From positions 5,270,001 through 5,334,000 of the forward strand of contig CM057057.1 in NCBI GenBank assembly GCA_029945375.1: 64,000 nt of DNA, given 5' to 3'. The number at the start of each line of letters is the position of its first letter. Within the stretch, counting starts at the first letter, position 1. Source of the DNA: Agaricus subrufescens (Eukaryota; Basidiomycota; Agaricomycetes; Agaricales; Agaricaceae). Made by a program: the position numbers and the translations under genes. This document shows, piece after piece, positions 37,137 through 48,306 of this stretch. Under the pieces are notes generated by a model that saw only the letters and a list, made by a program, of their open reading frames with translations, was not told the origin of the DNA and did no database searches.

Positions 37137-40100
37137 ATGTCTGCAAAACATGCAGGAGAGCCAGCATCGCCCGAGGATGGCTCGAATCTGCGGAGAAGTC
37201 TCCAGATTGACATGAATGGTCTCGTCGGCGACGCCGTCGGCAATGTGAGTCGCGTCCCCCAGTCTACCGTGATGCTGAACAAGCCGTTAGATGAGCATCA
37301 GCCCTTCCTCTCGGGATATCGTCCTTGCTGCGTGCGTGATGCTCGTGTCGAGTATATCTGCTGTTGACTATGCGCCATAGTCGCCGCGGTCTGTTTATTC
37401 TAGACCTCGAGTCTCCCTTCGAAGTGCCCCGTTTCCTTCCCCAAGGCGGCACCTGGGACGTTGCTGATATCCAATGGAATCCTCACCCTCAGCGAGGCCA
37501 TTATATCGTCTCCACCTCCAACGAGAAGCTGTGCGCCAAACTCGCCCCGTTACTCACCAACCGTCACTCAATTCTTCTGATATAGACTTATCTGGAATCT
37601 CTTACGCGTCGGCAAGTCTTCAATCGAACATATTCTCAAGGCCCATTATCGCGCCGTCACCGACATCAATTGGCACACGACAGAATGTGATATTGTCTCT
37701 AGCACGGGAATAGATTCGTGGGTGTATGCTTGGGACTTGAGGGAGCCTAGTCGGCCCATCTTTGGTAAGCTCTGTCTATCGTATATTGGCTTTGAACTCA
37801 AGCTTGCTACTTTAGGTCTTTCTGCTTTCAAGGGTAATCGTATGTCCCGTTGTTGTTGTGCATCTTAACTGAATATGACTGCAGCCGGTGGTACGCAAGT
37901 TAAATGGAATCGGAAAGATAGTAATATTTTAGCCTCGTCGCATGCTAACGAGGTGTTCATCTGGGACCGACGGGTCAGTTACATGTGATAATAACTTTAT
38001 CTGATATCTAACCCCAATTGTTTAATAGAAAGGTTCCCTTCCTATATCCTCCATCGTAGCCCACGACGCCAAGATCTACGGTATCGATTGGTCCTCTACC
38101 ACTCCAAGCGAACTCACAACGTGTTCCCTGGACAAAACAATCAAAACGTGGGATGTGAACGATTGCGCCGACGCCAAAGGTGGTTTTGAGCCTAAATCTA
38201 TCATCAAAACTACCTACCCTGTATGGAGGGCTCTCAGCTTACCTTTCGGCCAAGGATTGTTGAGCTTACCGCAGAGAGGAGAGACGGTTTTGGAGATGTA
38301 TGCTAGTGATAATTCAGAGCGTCCTGTTGAAGTGTTTGCTGGGCATACGGATGTGGTCAAAGAGTTTGTTTGGCGAAAAGGCGGACCTGGTCAGTGACAC
38401 AGTATCCTCTTGCCATTATCCAACATAACACCCTGCAGACGAGTTTCAACTGATCACTTGGTCGAAGGACCGAACTTTACGTTTTTGGCCAATCAGCAAC
38501 GAAACACTCCAAGTATGCTTCAATTGAATGTGTCATTGAACTTATTCCAAAATTTTGCTACTTTTCAGAACGTCGATCACTTTCCTGAGCCCATGCGTGG
38601 TCGTTCATGTCTATCATCAACAAGGAACGACACAATCTCCTATCGTAATCCACCCGAATGTCAAGTAACGACACCGTCCCTCTCCAATCCCATTGGCAAT
38701 CGCGCGATTCTAGCCGAAGTCCGTGCACCACTTCCACCTCAACAACGATATCACCAAAACTCGAATAATCCAGTCATGCAACCTCACTATGGTTCTGCCG
38801 CGCGAGCGAGTACTTTGGAGACTTACATGGGTGCCGCGTCAACAACACCAGCCGCGATAAATAGAGCATCTTCATCTATCGGAACGTCTTTACCAGCAAG
38901 CTCAATTGTTGGGCCTACGCCTCCTTCGTCGGCAACCAAACCAATTGCGGTTGGTCGTGATCGAAATAAAGGTCTAACAATGAGTCGAGGAAACGTTGGT
39001 AAAAGTGTCGCCAGAGTGGATGCCTTCACCTGGCTTTCTAGTGTGAAAGTTGGTGGGAGGCGAGGAGAGAAAGAGAGTAGTTCGGGTGCGACGAGTGGTG
39101 TGGAAAGTGCTGGAAACAATTCGAGGGTCAATTCGAGGGTTCACTCTAGAGTTCCGTCTGAGATGGATCTGTCTACTCATATGAGAAGTCAGACAGCTCC
39201 TGTCCTACAACAGCAGTCGCGAGTTTGGGGCGGGGATACCAGTCATGAAGATCAGATGACAGGAAATGAGAGTCGGATCGAATATCGAAACTTAAGTCAG
39301 GATCGCATGAAGAGGTTATCTAGTCCAAGTAGAAGTCGGGTTTCGGATGATAAAAAGGAAGGGGAGAGTCAGCTTCTACAGGAAGAGTAAGTGCCGTCAT
39401 CCACCCATGGGAGCTGTCAGCTAAGGATTGCAGGATCACCTCGGTGTTGACTAAACTAGACTCATCGAAAATCAAACTTGAAAAAGTATGTCATAGTCAT
39501 CTTACCGTCAAATCCACCAGAACATTAATTTTCCGTTAGCACGACTTGGCGAAGAAACGAACTTGTACGTTAGGACTACATGGGCCATGGGGCGAACGAT
39601 CCTCGGTCTTTATTCGAATAACCTTTGCCTTTCCTCGCGAGTATCCTCAATCAGGGCACCCAGAAGGAACGCCCATAATCGATTTAGAACGCAGCCCCCT
39701 GGTTTCTTTAAAATATCGCGCATTCATGCTAAAGCGCCTAAAAGCTATCCGGGAACGCAAACGCCCATGCCTAGAAGCTTGTCTAAGATTCTTATTGTTC
39801 GGAGATGAAGATTCGGTTGCGGGTGGTAGTAATAGGCTTTCAATTATGGATGGAGAATCGTCGGACGACGATACGCCTCCTGCTGCTACTATGGATGGTG
39901 ATAATGTGTCGGGGAGTAAGAAGGGCAAGGAGGTCACTGTCAGTTTGTTAAGGAACCATAAGAATCTGGCGGAGCCGAGGACGACTCAAGGGGCTTTTGG
40001 TCCTAATGGTGAGTTGTTCTTTGTCGGTTCGAACGTGCATAGTTTAGTGATGACACAATACACCTAGGTGAATTGATATGTTTCTTCCGAGCACCTCCAC

Positions 40101-42284
40101 GTGTTAGCAAGCCGGTGCTACGCAATATTCCAGGCGGCAAAGGTGTCAGCGAATCCCTTCTTCGATTACAAGCACCACAAACGCCCATACCACTTGACTT
40201 GGAAGAAGAACAACGTTATATGCTAAAGCCAACTGAACAACAGCAACAACAACCAAAGTCTCCAGCTGATCCTTCCAGTTCACGAATGTTTTCCTCTCCC
40301 GCACTTCTTTCCGAAGCTCTTCGACATCTTTCGATGGCCGCTTATGATAGATCATCTACCCTAGATTCGAAACGACATAATATCAATAAAGAACGCCATG
40401 CTGATCATAAAGACGCGATTCATGTCACGACTGGTCTCTTATCACTTTGCCAACTCAAAGATCGGAAGGAATTCGGGGGTGGGGAATCGCAACAGCAGCA
40501 GCAAAGGACAGGCTATCCTGCGGCTACTAATCATTCCACTGCTGTTGTACCGGTACGACGGAGTATGATGTTTGCTTCGAATATCAACTGGCTTGCAGGG
40601 CCTGACAAACAGGTTGCTGTTGGATATGTTTTTCGAGGGGAATCGTTGGCGGGTGTGTGCGAGGCCAATGCGAAGGTTGCAAAGGAGTGTAGAAGATTTG
40701 ATCATGAGAGGGTGTGGAGGTCTTTATTGGCGTTGTTAAAGACTATTGGACCCTCGGGGAAGTGGTTAAATTTGGAAAGTGAGAAATTGGGGAAACAGAT
40801 GTTTATGAAGATGTGAGTTTTGTTTTTTTGGTTTGATATGCGTTAATTTATCCGAGTCCTGGATAGATATGATGATTATGCGAAGGAGAAGGATGTTCAG
40901 ATGCTGGCTATGTTGTCCATATTGATCTTACAGACACCTTATGCGGAGATGAGCGTTCACCCACCATTAGTGCGACCATCACATCTTCAAAGACCCTCGA
41001 TCAATATCCTTCCATCAGTCGTTCGCAATGTAAGATCAAATAGTAACGCAGATTACTTTTCTGTCGTTCAAGGCCTCAATCAACTACAACACCCTACATC
41101 TCCCATTGCACCTCTTCCTTTGGCTCCATCACTTTCGTCTTCGACTTCGTCGAGAAATTCGTGGGCTAGCATTTTTGGTGCTGGTCGACAATTTGTTCAG
41201 GAGACCTTTCACCCAACTTTGGCTACTCATACGGATGTGGATCGAGGTTCGACTAGTCCGTCTTCTGATAAGACGAGGGCATCGGAAACGTTAGGAGGAG
41301 GTAGTGGTAGTGGTAGTGGTTTTAGGAAGAGGAAAGATTCACAAAAGACCACAACGTCTTTGACAACGGCGACTTCTCAGTCGTGGACAGAAAAAGGGAC
41401 TGCCCCTCAACAGTTGAGAGCGTCTGTTTCGTCTGGGGGTTCCACTTTGACCGTTGGTGGTGGAGTATCGTTTTCATCTGTGAGTGGGCAAAGTGGTGGG
41501 AGTGGTGGGAGGAAGATGGTGCCGAATATGAGGTGGACGAATTCGAATCAGAGTGGGTTTAGTGCATTTAGTGCTGTGAGTGAGAAACAGTTTGTGATGT
41601 TTGAGGCTCCGGAGGAAGACGAGAAGTGAGTTTTTTTTTCTGGTTTGCGTTGTGGTGTAACTGATTTCTTTTTTTAGGCCAAAAGCGGTGTTTGAAGATG
41701 ATTTGATTAGACAGATGATTGCTCATGTGCATGTCTATGCAGAGTTGTTGTTTCGATGGCAGATGTACGAGAAGAGGATTCAGTTGTTGAAGATCATGAG
41801 TAAGAGGAAAATCGTAAAGGAGGAGCATAGGGGGATGCATTATCGACTAGGTAAGTATTGTTTTAACTATTCTTCCCATCGCATCGTCGTCTAATGCCAT
41901 TTTAGGCATTGTCCAGACGTGTACACACTGTGGAAGGCCACTTGCCGATCACAGCGTTGAATGCCACGCATGCCATGTACCGAGAACCATGGCTTTATGC
42001 TCCATCTGTCGATTACCCGTCAAAGGTGTGATGATATCCGTGTTATCTCCGAATAATTTCATCTTATGCCAAGAGCAGGTCTTTCGAGAAATTGCCTTCA
42101 CTGCCACCATATTGCGCATATCTCGTGTTGGGATACACTGGAAGTACCGATATGTCCTACGGGATGCGGATGTTTGTGTAATGGATATTTGCCGAGTTTT
42201 TCGAGTCAGGAGAGTAACCCCACGAGGCCGTCGACAAGATTAACCTTGTCTCCGCCACCCTTGACTGCTTTGGTTTTATCGTAG
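37137..42284 (+). CDS. MTC5: WDR59/MTC5 subunit of the SEA (GATOR2) complex
   Basis: Predicted vacuole-associated SEACAT/GATOR2 subunit that promotes TORC1 signalling. Sixteen exons give 1453 residues in a single frame: 37137-37244, 37291-37331, 37381-37530, 37586-37764, 37816-37833, 37885-37973, 38029-38389, 38439-38512, 38569-39386, 39434-39485, 39540-40008, 40068-40812, 40867-41625, 41678-41850, 41906-42025, 42079-42284. A WD40 propeller covers about 1-360 (RRGLFILDLESPFEVPR; GGTQVKWNRKDSN; SLDKTIKTWD). An RWD domain lies about 620-730 (LGLHGPWGERSSVFIRITF). The C terminus is a Cys/His-rich RING-like module (CTHCG, CHACH, CSIC, CLHCHHIAH, CPTGCGC). Disordered inserts lie between. Exon 5 is only 18 bases but needed for frame and conservation. 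Confidence 0.92.
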
Positions 42285-42760
42285 GATCTATTGTTGGATG
42301 GATGGTGCTTTTGGTATTTCTGACCCCAGGATGTTTTACTACCGTTGCGGAATCATGTTTGACGTTTAGGCGCCACTACTTTTCATCACTTCGGGTTCCT
42401 GTGGGAACACTACAACTTGAGAAGGTCATATGAACAATAGAAGCGTTTCAAAATTAATTAAATAAGTATGATATGCTCACAAGTTGATCAAGCCTTGATC
42501 TCAACGAGGTCGATAAGTTTATCAGTCGGGACACGCAGTGTGGTCTCGCCTAGTGTTGGACAATTATGGTAAAGATGAGATGCCGTGTTAGTGTGATTCC
42601 GAGGTGAAAGAGTCTACTGGAATATACCGAAACACACAACGACCCACGCGACAACCGTGTGGATAATTGGGGCCAATCTAATCCGGGGCCACATATATTA
42701 AGCAGTAATAAGCAATCCTTGATTGATGCCTGAGTAGTCGAATACTCTCCACTTGCCGTC
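42285..42760. other. intergenic, promoter of methyltransferase 1
   Basis: Contains the 3' end of the WDR59 gene and, near 42673-42700, the CCAAT and TATA-like elements of the first methyltransferase gene. Confidence 0.5.
42673..42700 (+). promoter_or_regulatory. CCAAT plus TATA-like promoter, methyltransferase 1
   Basis: GGCCAATCTAAT at 42671-42682 and CATATATTA at 42692-42700, about 65 bases before the ATG at 42761. The same order and spacing recur before methyltransferases 2 to 4. Confidence 0.55.
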
Positions 42761-43617
42761 ATGTTCCACCTATCGTATGATATCTTGATTCGCTTCGCTC
42801 TCGCCATCCAGCTCTCTTTCTGGCCTACTTTCCGTGCTGTGTGGAAAAATCCTACTCTGCTTTTCAGACCTAAGGCGCTCTCACACGTGCTTTTTACGAA
42901 TATCTGGGTTGGTTTTGCCCCGGCCAGCGATGAGGAGGGGAGGGAGGTAAAGGAAAAGCTGATTACGCCGACTGCGCATGGGGTTGTTCTTGATGTTGGT
43001 GCAGGTGAACCGGTTTCTTCCGCTCTTTTGCTGTTATATGTTATTTATAAATGATCATTCCTTTAGGATTTGGACACACGATGAAATACCTTGACAAGAC
43101 GAAGGTGACGAAATATGTCGCTCTAGAGCCGAACATTAATATGCACGATCACATCCGGCTTACTGGCGCAGAAGAGGGATTCTCCGAAGCCGGTGGGACG
43201 CTTCTTATCCTTCCCTACGGCATTGAAAGAACAACATCTATGCTCTGCGCCCTTCACGACCAAAAAGTGGATACTATAACCGCGATGCTTGTCTTGTGCT
43301 CTGTACCTGATCCTCAACGTACAGTGACCAATCTGATTCATGAGGTCCTCAAGCCCGGGGGAGCATTTTTGTTTTATGAACATGTGCTTAGTCCGAGGAA
43401 AGAGGTGGCACGGTGGCAACGCTTCTGGGCACCACTCTGGTCGGTGATGCTTGATGGATGTAGGATTGATCGACCAAGTCATTTGTATGTCGATCAAGTT
43501 TTGGGTATTGATGGGGAGAGTATTTGGAAGGAGAGGGAGGTTGGTGGGATTGAAGGTGAATCAGAGGCAGCTTTACATTTGTTTGAACATCGTTATGGGA
43601 GGTATATTAAAGTTTGA
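42761..43617 (+). CDS. METTL7-like SAM methyltransferase, tandem copy 1
   Basis: Class I S-adenosylmethionine-dependent methyltransferase related to METTL7/TMT1 thiol methyltransferases; substrate unknown. Exons 42761-43004 and 43067-43617, 264 residues. An N-terminal amphipathic or hydrophobic segment (ILIRFALAIQLSFWPTF) could anchor it to ER or lipid droplets, as in METTL7. Motif I is LDVGAGFGHTMKYLD, split by the intron within the Gly codon. Then come YVALEPN (acidic residue binding the ribose), TAMLVLCSVPDPQ (motif IV) and PGGAFLFYEHV (motif VI). The C-terminal WAPLW..LDGCRIDRP block is also typical. The most divergent of the four copies. The intron and exon 2 length (551 bases) are the same in all four. 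Confidence 0.88.
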
Positions 43618-44063
43618 AAAGTTGTTGAATGGGAGTTCTAGGATTGAACCTAGGGAGTTATGTTTTTTCTTATGATGTAGGAGTTGGAGGAGTTTGTACG
43701 CCCTAATATGATTGAGTTTTGATTTCGAGGTTTTGACCCGCACTACGAAACCCGGGCCGGAGGGCGGCGCTCCGTATGATATTATGTAATATCTCGGTAG
43801 TGGTATTGAACGAGCCCTATCTGTTTAACAACAATCTGCCTGGTGTGGACTTGTTGAGTACACTGGCATAATCGTGTTGCCTTCCATGACTTCGCGGAGG
43901 CTTGTTTTACGAAAGTGTTGCCTGAAAACCATGACGAATCAGGACCATGCGACCCACATGCCAGAGCCTGGGCGCGGCCAATTTAATTATAGGTTCGCAT
44001 ATAAACTAGTAGCGGGAGGCAATACTTGCTTGATAACTAAGTGCTAACTCACCACTTTCCATC
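43618..44063. other. intergenic spacer 1 of the methyltransferase array
   Basis: Part of the duplicated unit: its first 100 bases and the CCAAT/TATA region resemble the spacers after copies 2 and 3. No gene seen. Confidence 0.55.
43978..44006 (+). promoter_or_regulatory. CCAAT plus TATA promoter, methyltransferase 2
   Basis: GGCCAATTTAATTATAGG followed by CATATAAACTAG, the TATA ending about 58 bases before the ATG at 44064. Almost the same block precedes copies 3 and 4. Confidence 0.6.
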
Positions 44064-44915
44064 ATGTTGTTACAAGCATCATATGATATCATCTCTCTCT
44101 ACGCTTCCGCCATCCGCGTAGCTTTTTGGCCCACTCTACTCGCTTTATTGAAATCTCCCGCCCTAATTGTCGATCCACCGAAATTCTCTAAACTACTCTT
44201 TGCTAATATCTGGGTTGGGTTCGGCCCTGTTATCGATGATACTTGGAAAGAATTTAAAGGAAAGCTTATCACTCCCAATGCGTACGGCGTTGTTCTGGAT
44301 ATTGGTGCAGGTAAAGTTAACCTTTTTCGCGTTTTTATGCTGAAATTAATGCGATTTTCTTGAGGTTTTGGACATACTATGAAATACCTCGACAAGACAA
44401 AGGTCACGAAGTATGTGGCTTTGGAGCCGAATGCCAATATGCACGACCAAATTCGCCTCACCGCTTCAAAAGAGGGATATTCTGAAGCTGATGGGACGCT
44501 TCTTATCCTTCCTTACGGCGTTGAAAACACACCATCTATACTTTCAGCTCTCGACAACCACCGAGTTGATACCATAATATCAATTCTTGTCTTATGCTCC
44601 GTACCCGATCCTCAACGTTCTATAAACAATCTCATTGTTGAAACTCTCAAATCAGGTGGAGTTTTTCTGTATCTTGAGCATGTGCTCAGTTCAAGGAAAG
44701 ATGTGGCGTGGTGGCAACAACTCTGGGCGCCGATTTGGTCTTTTGGATTTGACGGATGTAGACCTGATAGACCAACTCATTTGTATGTGGATAAAGTTCA
44801 TGGTGAGGATGGAGAGAGTATTTGGAAGGAGAGGGAACCTGGAGAATTCGAGGGTGAAGCTGAGGCGGCTTTGCATTTGTTCGAACATCGCTTTGGGAGG
44901 TATATTAAAGTTTGA
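44064..44915 (+). CDS. METTL7-like SAM methyltransferase, tandem copy 2
   Basis: Exons 44064-44310 and 44365-44915, 265 residues. The family features match copy 1: hydrophobic N terminus (IISLYASAIRVAFWPTLLAL), FANIWVGFGP, motif I DIGAGFGHTMKYLD, YVALEPNANMHD, ISILVLCSVPDPQ and SGGVFLYLEHV. The C-terminal Cys-containing DGCRPDRPTHLYVDKV block is kept. Closest to copies 3 and 4; unlike copy 1 the protein begins MLLQASYD. Intron of 54 bases at the same codon as in the other copies. All catalytic motifs are intact, so it should be an active enzyme of unknown substrate. Confidence 0.88.
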
Positions 44916-45341
44916 AATGTTGTTCAAAGGAATTTCTGTGATTGAATCTGGAGACTTGTGTTTTTTTTTTACGATGTTAGAGTAGGATGACTTTGTACGC
45001 CTCAATAAGATTGAGTTTCGGTCTCGACAGTTAGACTATACTACGAAGCTCGGGCCGGAAGGCGCTTTTGCCCTATTTGTTGATCCATAAAGAGCGTGGC
45101 ATGATCCTGTCGAGTGTGCTGGTTCACCTGTGATGCCTAAACCTGACATTGAGGCGAATGATAACAACACAACTAAAAAAGGTCGCCAGCTAGTAAAAAT
45201 AAAGAACGAAACGAATAACGACCTGCGACTCCCATGAGCCTGGGCTTTTGGGGCCAGTTTAATTATGGGTGCATATATAAACTATGGGGCAATCCTTGAT
45301 GGATAAGTGGAGCGTTAGGAGAATACTCACCACGTACCATC
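44916..45341. other. intergenic spacer 2 of the methyltransferase array
   Basis: Homologous to spacers 1 and 3 over much of its length (for example CTCGGGCCGGA.GGCGC near 45050 and 46307). No gene seen. Confidence 0.55.
45255..45280 (+). promoter_or_regulatory. TATA promoter, methyltransferase 3
   Basis: GCCAGTTTAATTATGGGTGC then ATATATAAAC, about 62 bases before the ATG at 45342. The CCAAT core is changed to CCAGT in this copy. Confidence 0.55.
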
Positions 45342-46191
45342 ATGTTGTTACAAGCATCATATGATGTTATCCTTCACTTCGCTCACGCCATCCGCGTAGC
45401 TTTTTGGCCGACTCTCCTTGCTATATGGAAATCTCCCACTCTCCTCCTCGATCCGCCAAAATTTTACCAACTGCTTTTTGCTAATATTTGGGTTGGGTTT
45501 GGCCCTGCTGCCGATGATTATTGGAAGGACATTAAAGGAAAGCTTATTACTCCCAATGCGTACGGTGTTGTTCTTGATATTGGTGCAGGTAAAGTAGTCT
45601 TTTTGTGTTTTCGTGGTGTCAATTATTGTGATTTCCCTAGGTTATGGGTGCACTATAAAATACCTTGACAAGACGAAAGTAACCAAGTATGTTGCTTTAG
45701 AGCCAAATGCCAATTTCCACGATGAGATTCGCCTCGCTGCTTCAAAACAGGGATACTCTGAAGCCGATGGGACGTTTCTTATCCTTCCCTACGGCATCGA
45801 AAATGCGTCATTAATACTTTCTGCTCTCCACGACCACCGAGTTGATACTATAGTATCAATTTTTGTGCTATGCACCGTACCTGATCCTCAACGTTCTATA
45901 AGCAAGCTCATCATTGACACTCTCACATCGGGTGGAGTGTTTTTGTATTTTGAGCACGTGCTTAGTTCGAGGAGGGATGTGGCGTGGTGGCAACGGGTTT
46001 GGGCGCCGATTTGGGCTTTTGGGTTTGATGGATGTAGGATGGAACGGCCGAGTCATTTGTATGTTGATCAAGTTCATGGTAAGGATGGGGAGAGTGTTTG
46101 GAGGGAGAGGGAAGTTGGGGAGGTTCAGGGTGAAGTTGAGGCGGCTTTACATTTATTTGAACATCGGATTGGGAGGTATATCAAGGTTTGA
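45342..46191 (+). CDS. METTL7-like SAM methyltransferase, tandem copy 3
   Basis: Exons 45342-45588 and 45641-46191, 265 residues. It has the same domain order as copy 2. Motif I differs: DIGAGYGCTIKYLD, with Tyr, Cys and Ile where the other three have Phe, His and Met. The change lies in the SAM-binding loop directly after the glycines and could alter cofactor or substrate geometry, which is inference. Motif IV is VSIFVLCTVPDPQ (Cys-Thr instead of Cys-Ser). The remaining blocks, including the FDGCRMERPSHLYVDQV end, are intact, and no stop or frameshift is present. Confidence 0.87.
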
Positions 46192-46648
46192 AAAGTTGTT
46201 GAACGGGAGTTTTAGGATTGATTCTGGATACTTGTGTTTTTACGATGTTGGAGTTTGAGTTTGTATGTCCCAATACGATTGACTTTTTGATCTCGACAAT
46301 TAGCTCGGGCCGGAGGGCGCTTTTGCAAGATATTATGTAATATGTTAGATGAACCCAAGTTAGATGGCTGAGCCTTTAGTACTATGAACGAGCCCTACTT
46401 GTTTGTTATAAAGTACGTGGCATGATATTGTAGAGTGTGCTGGTATATCTGACTTTGAGGCGAGTGATCATAACACAGATAAAAAAGTCACCAGCTAATA
46501 AAAATAAAGAACAAGACGAGTCACTACCACGCGACTCCCATGAGCCTGAGCGCTCGGGGCCAATTCAATTATAGGTACATATATAAACTAGGGAGTACAA
46601 TACTTGATTGATAACTGAGCGCTAACTGAGTGTTTACCACTTACCATC
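46192..46648. other. intergenic spacer 3 of the methyltransferase array
   Basis: Homologous to the two preceding spacers; carries the promoter cassette of copy 4 at its end. No gene seen. Confidence 0.55.
46560..46587 (+). promoter_or_regulatory. CCAAT plus TATA promoter, methyltransferase 4
   Basis: GGGGCCAATTCAATTATAGG then ATATATAAACTAG, about 63 bases before the ATG at 46649. CCAAT, the AATTATAGG word and the TATA box keep the same spacing as in copy 2. Confidence 0.6.
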
Positions 46649-47505
46649 ATGTTGTTACAAGCGTCATATGATATCATTCTTCACTTCGCTCTCGCCCTCC
46701 GCGTAGCTTTTTGGCCTACTCTACTCGCTTTGTGGAAATCGCCCGGCCTCTTGCTGGACCCGCCAAAACTCTCTAAAATGCTTTTCGCTAATATCTGGGT
46801 TGGGTTTGGTCCTGCTACCGATGATAATTACAAGGAGGTTAAAGAAAAGATTATCACTCCCAATGCGCACGGGCTTGTCCTTGATATTGGTGCAGGTAGA
46901 TTGATCTTTTTTTTCGCGTTTTCATGCCGTTGTTTATCGTGATTTTTCCTTAAGGTTTTGGGCATACTATGAAATATCTTGACAAGGCAAAGGTAACCAA
47001 ATATGTCGCTTTGGAGCCGAATGCCAATATGCATGGTCAAATTCGCCTCACTGCTGCAAAGGAGGGATACTCTGAAGCTGATGGGACGCTTCTTATCCTT
47101 CCTTACGGCATCGAAAACACATCATCTATACTTTCAGCTCTCGACAACCACCGAGTTGATACTATAATATCAATTCTTGTCTTATGCTCTGTACCCGATC
47201 CTCAATGCTCTATTAACAAGCTCATTGTTGATACTCTCGAATCGGGGGGAGAGTTTTTGTATTTTGAACATGTGCTTAGCTCGAGGAGGGATGTGGCGTG
47301 GTGGCAGCGACTTTGGGCGCCGGTTTGGGCTTTGGGGTTTGATGGATGTAGACTTGATAGGCCGAGTCATTTGTATGTGGATAAAGTTCATGGTGAGGGT
47401 GGGGAGAGTGTTTGGAAGGAGAGGGCACTTGGGGAGATTGAGGGTGAAGCTGAGGCGGCTTTGCATTTGTTTGAACATCGGATTGGGAGGTATGTTAAAG
47501 CTTGA
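46649..47505 (+). CDS. METTL7-like SAM methyltransferase, tandem copy 4
   Basis: Exons 46649-46895 and 46955-47505, 265 residues. Intact motifs: FANIWVGFGPATDD, DIGAGFGHTMKYLD, YVALEPNANMHG, IISILVLCSVPDPQ, SGGEFLYFEHV, and the C-terminal FDGCRLDRPSHLYVDKV. One change in motif VI (Glu where the others have Val or Ala after GG) may be neutral. Last of the array; after its stop the repeated spacer sequence ends, so the duplication unit is gene plus upstream spacer of about 1.3 kb (start-to-start distances 1303, 1278 and 1307 bases). Confidence 0.88.
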
Positions 47506-47974
47506 GTGTGTGTGGTCGCTTGAAGAGTGTTCTGGTGTTGAAAATTTGTGGTGGTTTACTTGTGCTATGCGAGATTTTATAATTCGATGTGCAATGTTCA
47601 CGGAAGTGCGACTTTGTAGACCGAGTTGTTGGGTAAATTTTAGAAATTTCGTCAATATGAGAAGTTTCTGAGAAGTTTCTGATTAGGACTTGCTGAGATG
47701 ACTGAATTGATGGAACACGAGTCGATTACGGATAGGACCACAAGCAACATATTGTGATGGTGAACCTATGCACATGTACGTGTGTATTCCCGAACGGACC
47801 TCGTGAGTAGACACGCCGTAATGAAATGAATGATCGCGTTGTAAGATAGACACCAGGGACGCTGGGATGGCCATGCACTGTTATCTATCAGAAGGGACAT
47901 AAGAAGTCGGGGGTTTTCACAAAGCAGCTATGGAAAGAAATCATATGGTGTTTTTTTGTATTGTGGGAGGGGAT
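47506..47974. other. intergenic, no gene recognised
   Basis: 3' region of methyltransferase 4 facing the 3' end of the small peptide gene; nothing recognised. Confidence 0.5.
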
Positions 47975-48306
47975 TTACGTTCCGCCTTGGGGGTTGGGAG
48001 GACCACAACATATGTAACCAGTGGGGCCTTGATAAGACGACGTTTGTTTGGTTTGTAGGGTTGGGGTGGGTTCACTTACATTGCTGTTTTTGGTATAGTG
48101 TGGACGAGCGGTATGTCAGGTGCAAGGAGAAAGGCACATGAACTTACGACTTCAAAGTTGCCTGGTTTCATCAGCGGTTGTTAGGATATAAATTTGTGTG
48201 TAATTTCGCACTCACAATGTGAGGGAAGAACCTGAGGACTTGGCGCGGCGGTTACACCACAGGCAAAAAAGGCCACGGCGGAAGCGATGAAAACTGAGAG
48301 ATACAT
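47975..48306 (-). CDS. Small secreted cysteine-rich peptide with micro-exons
   Basis: Probable secreted peptide of 53 residues, not present as one open frame. Exons leftwards: 48306-48216, 48161-48148 (14 bases), 48083-48080 (4 bases), 48027-47975. Donors are GTGAGT, GTAAGT and GTAAGT; acceptors are CCAG, ACAG and CAAG; introns are 52-64 bases. The signal peptide is about residues 1-20 (MYLSVFIASAVAFFACGVTA), then APSPQ. The mature part carries four Cys: SHCNFEVQCPTGYICCG, ending GPPNPQGGT. The spliced CPTGYICCG motif is of the kind seen in basidiomycete small secreted proteins, which supports the 4-base exon. A TATTTAAATA sequence lies about 35-45 bases before the ATG. Function is unknown; an effector, surface or signalling peptide is possible. 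The chief uncertainty is the 4-base exon. Confidence 0.6.

Noticed and set aside
43627..43652. Sequence resembling a tRNA T-arm (reverse strand: CTAGG-TTCAATC-CTAG) after methyltransferase 1
   Set aside because: No acceptor, D or anticodon arm could be found around it, and the same place in the other array spacers is diverged without keeping pairing.
44099..44461. 120-codon leftward frame opposite methyltransferase 2
   Set aside because: It runs through the intron and both exons of the conserved plus-strand gene and shows no independent conservation.
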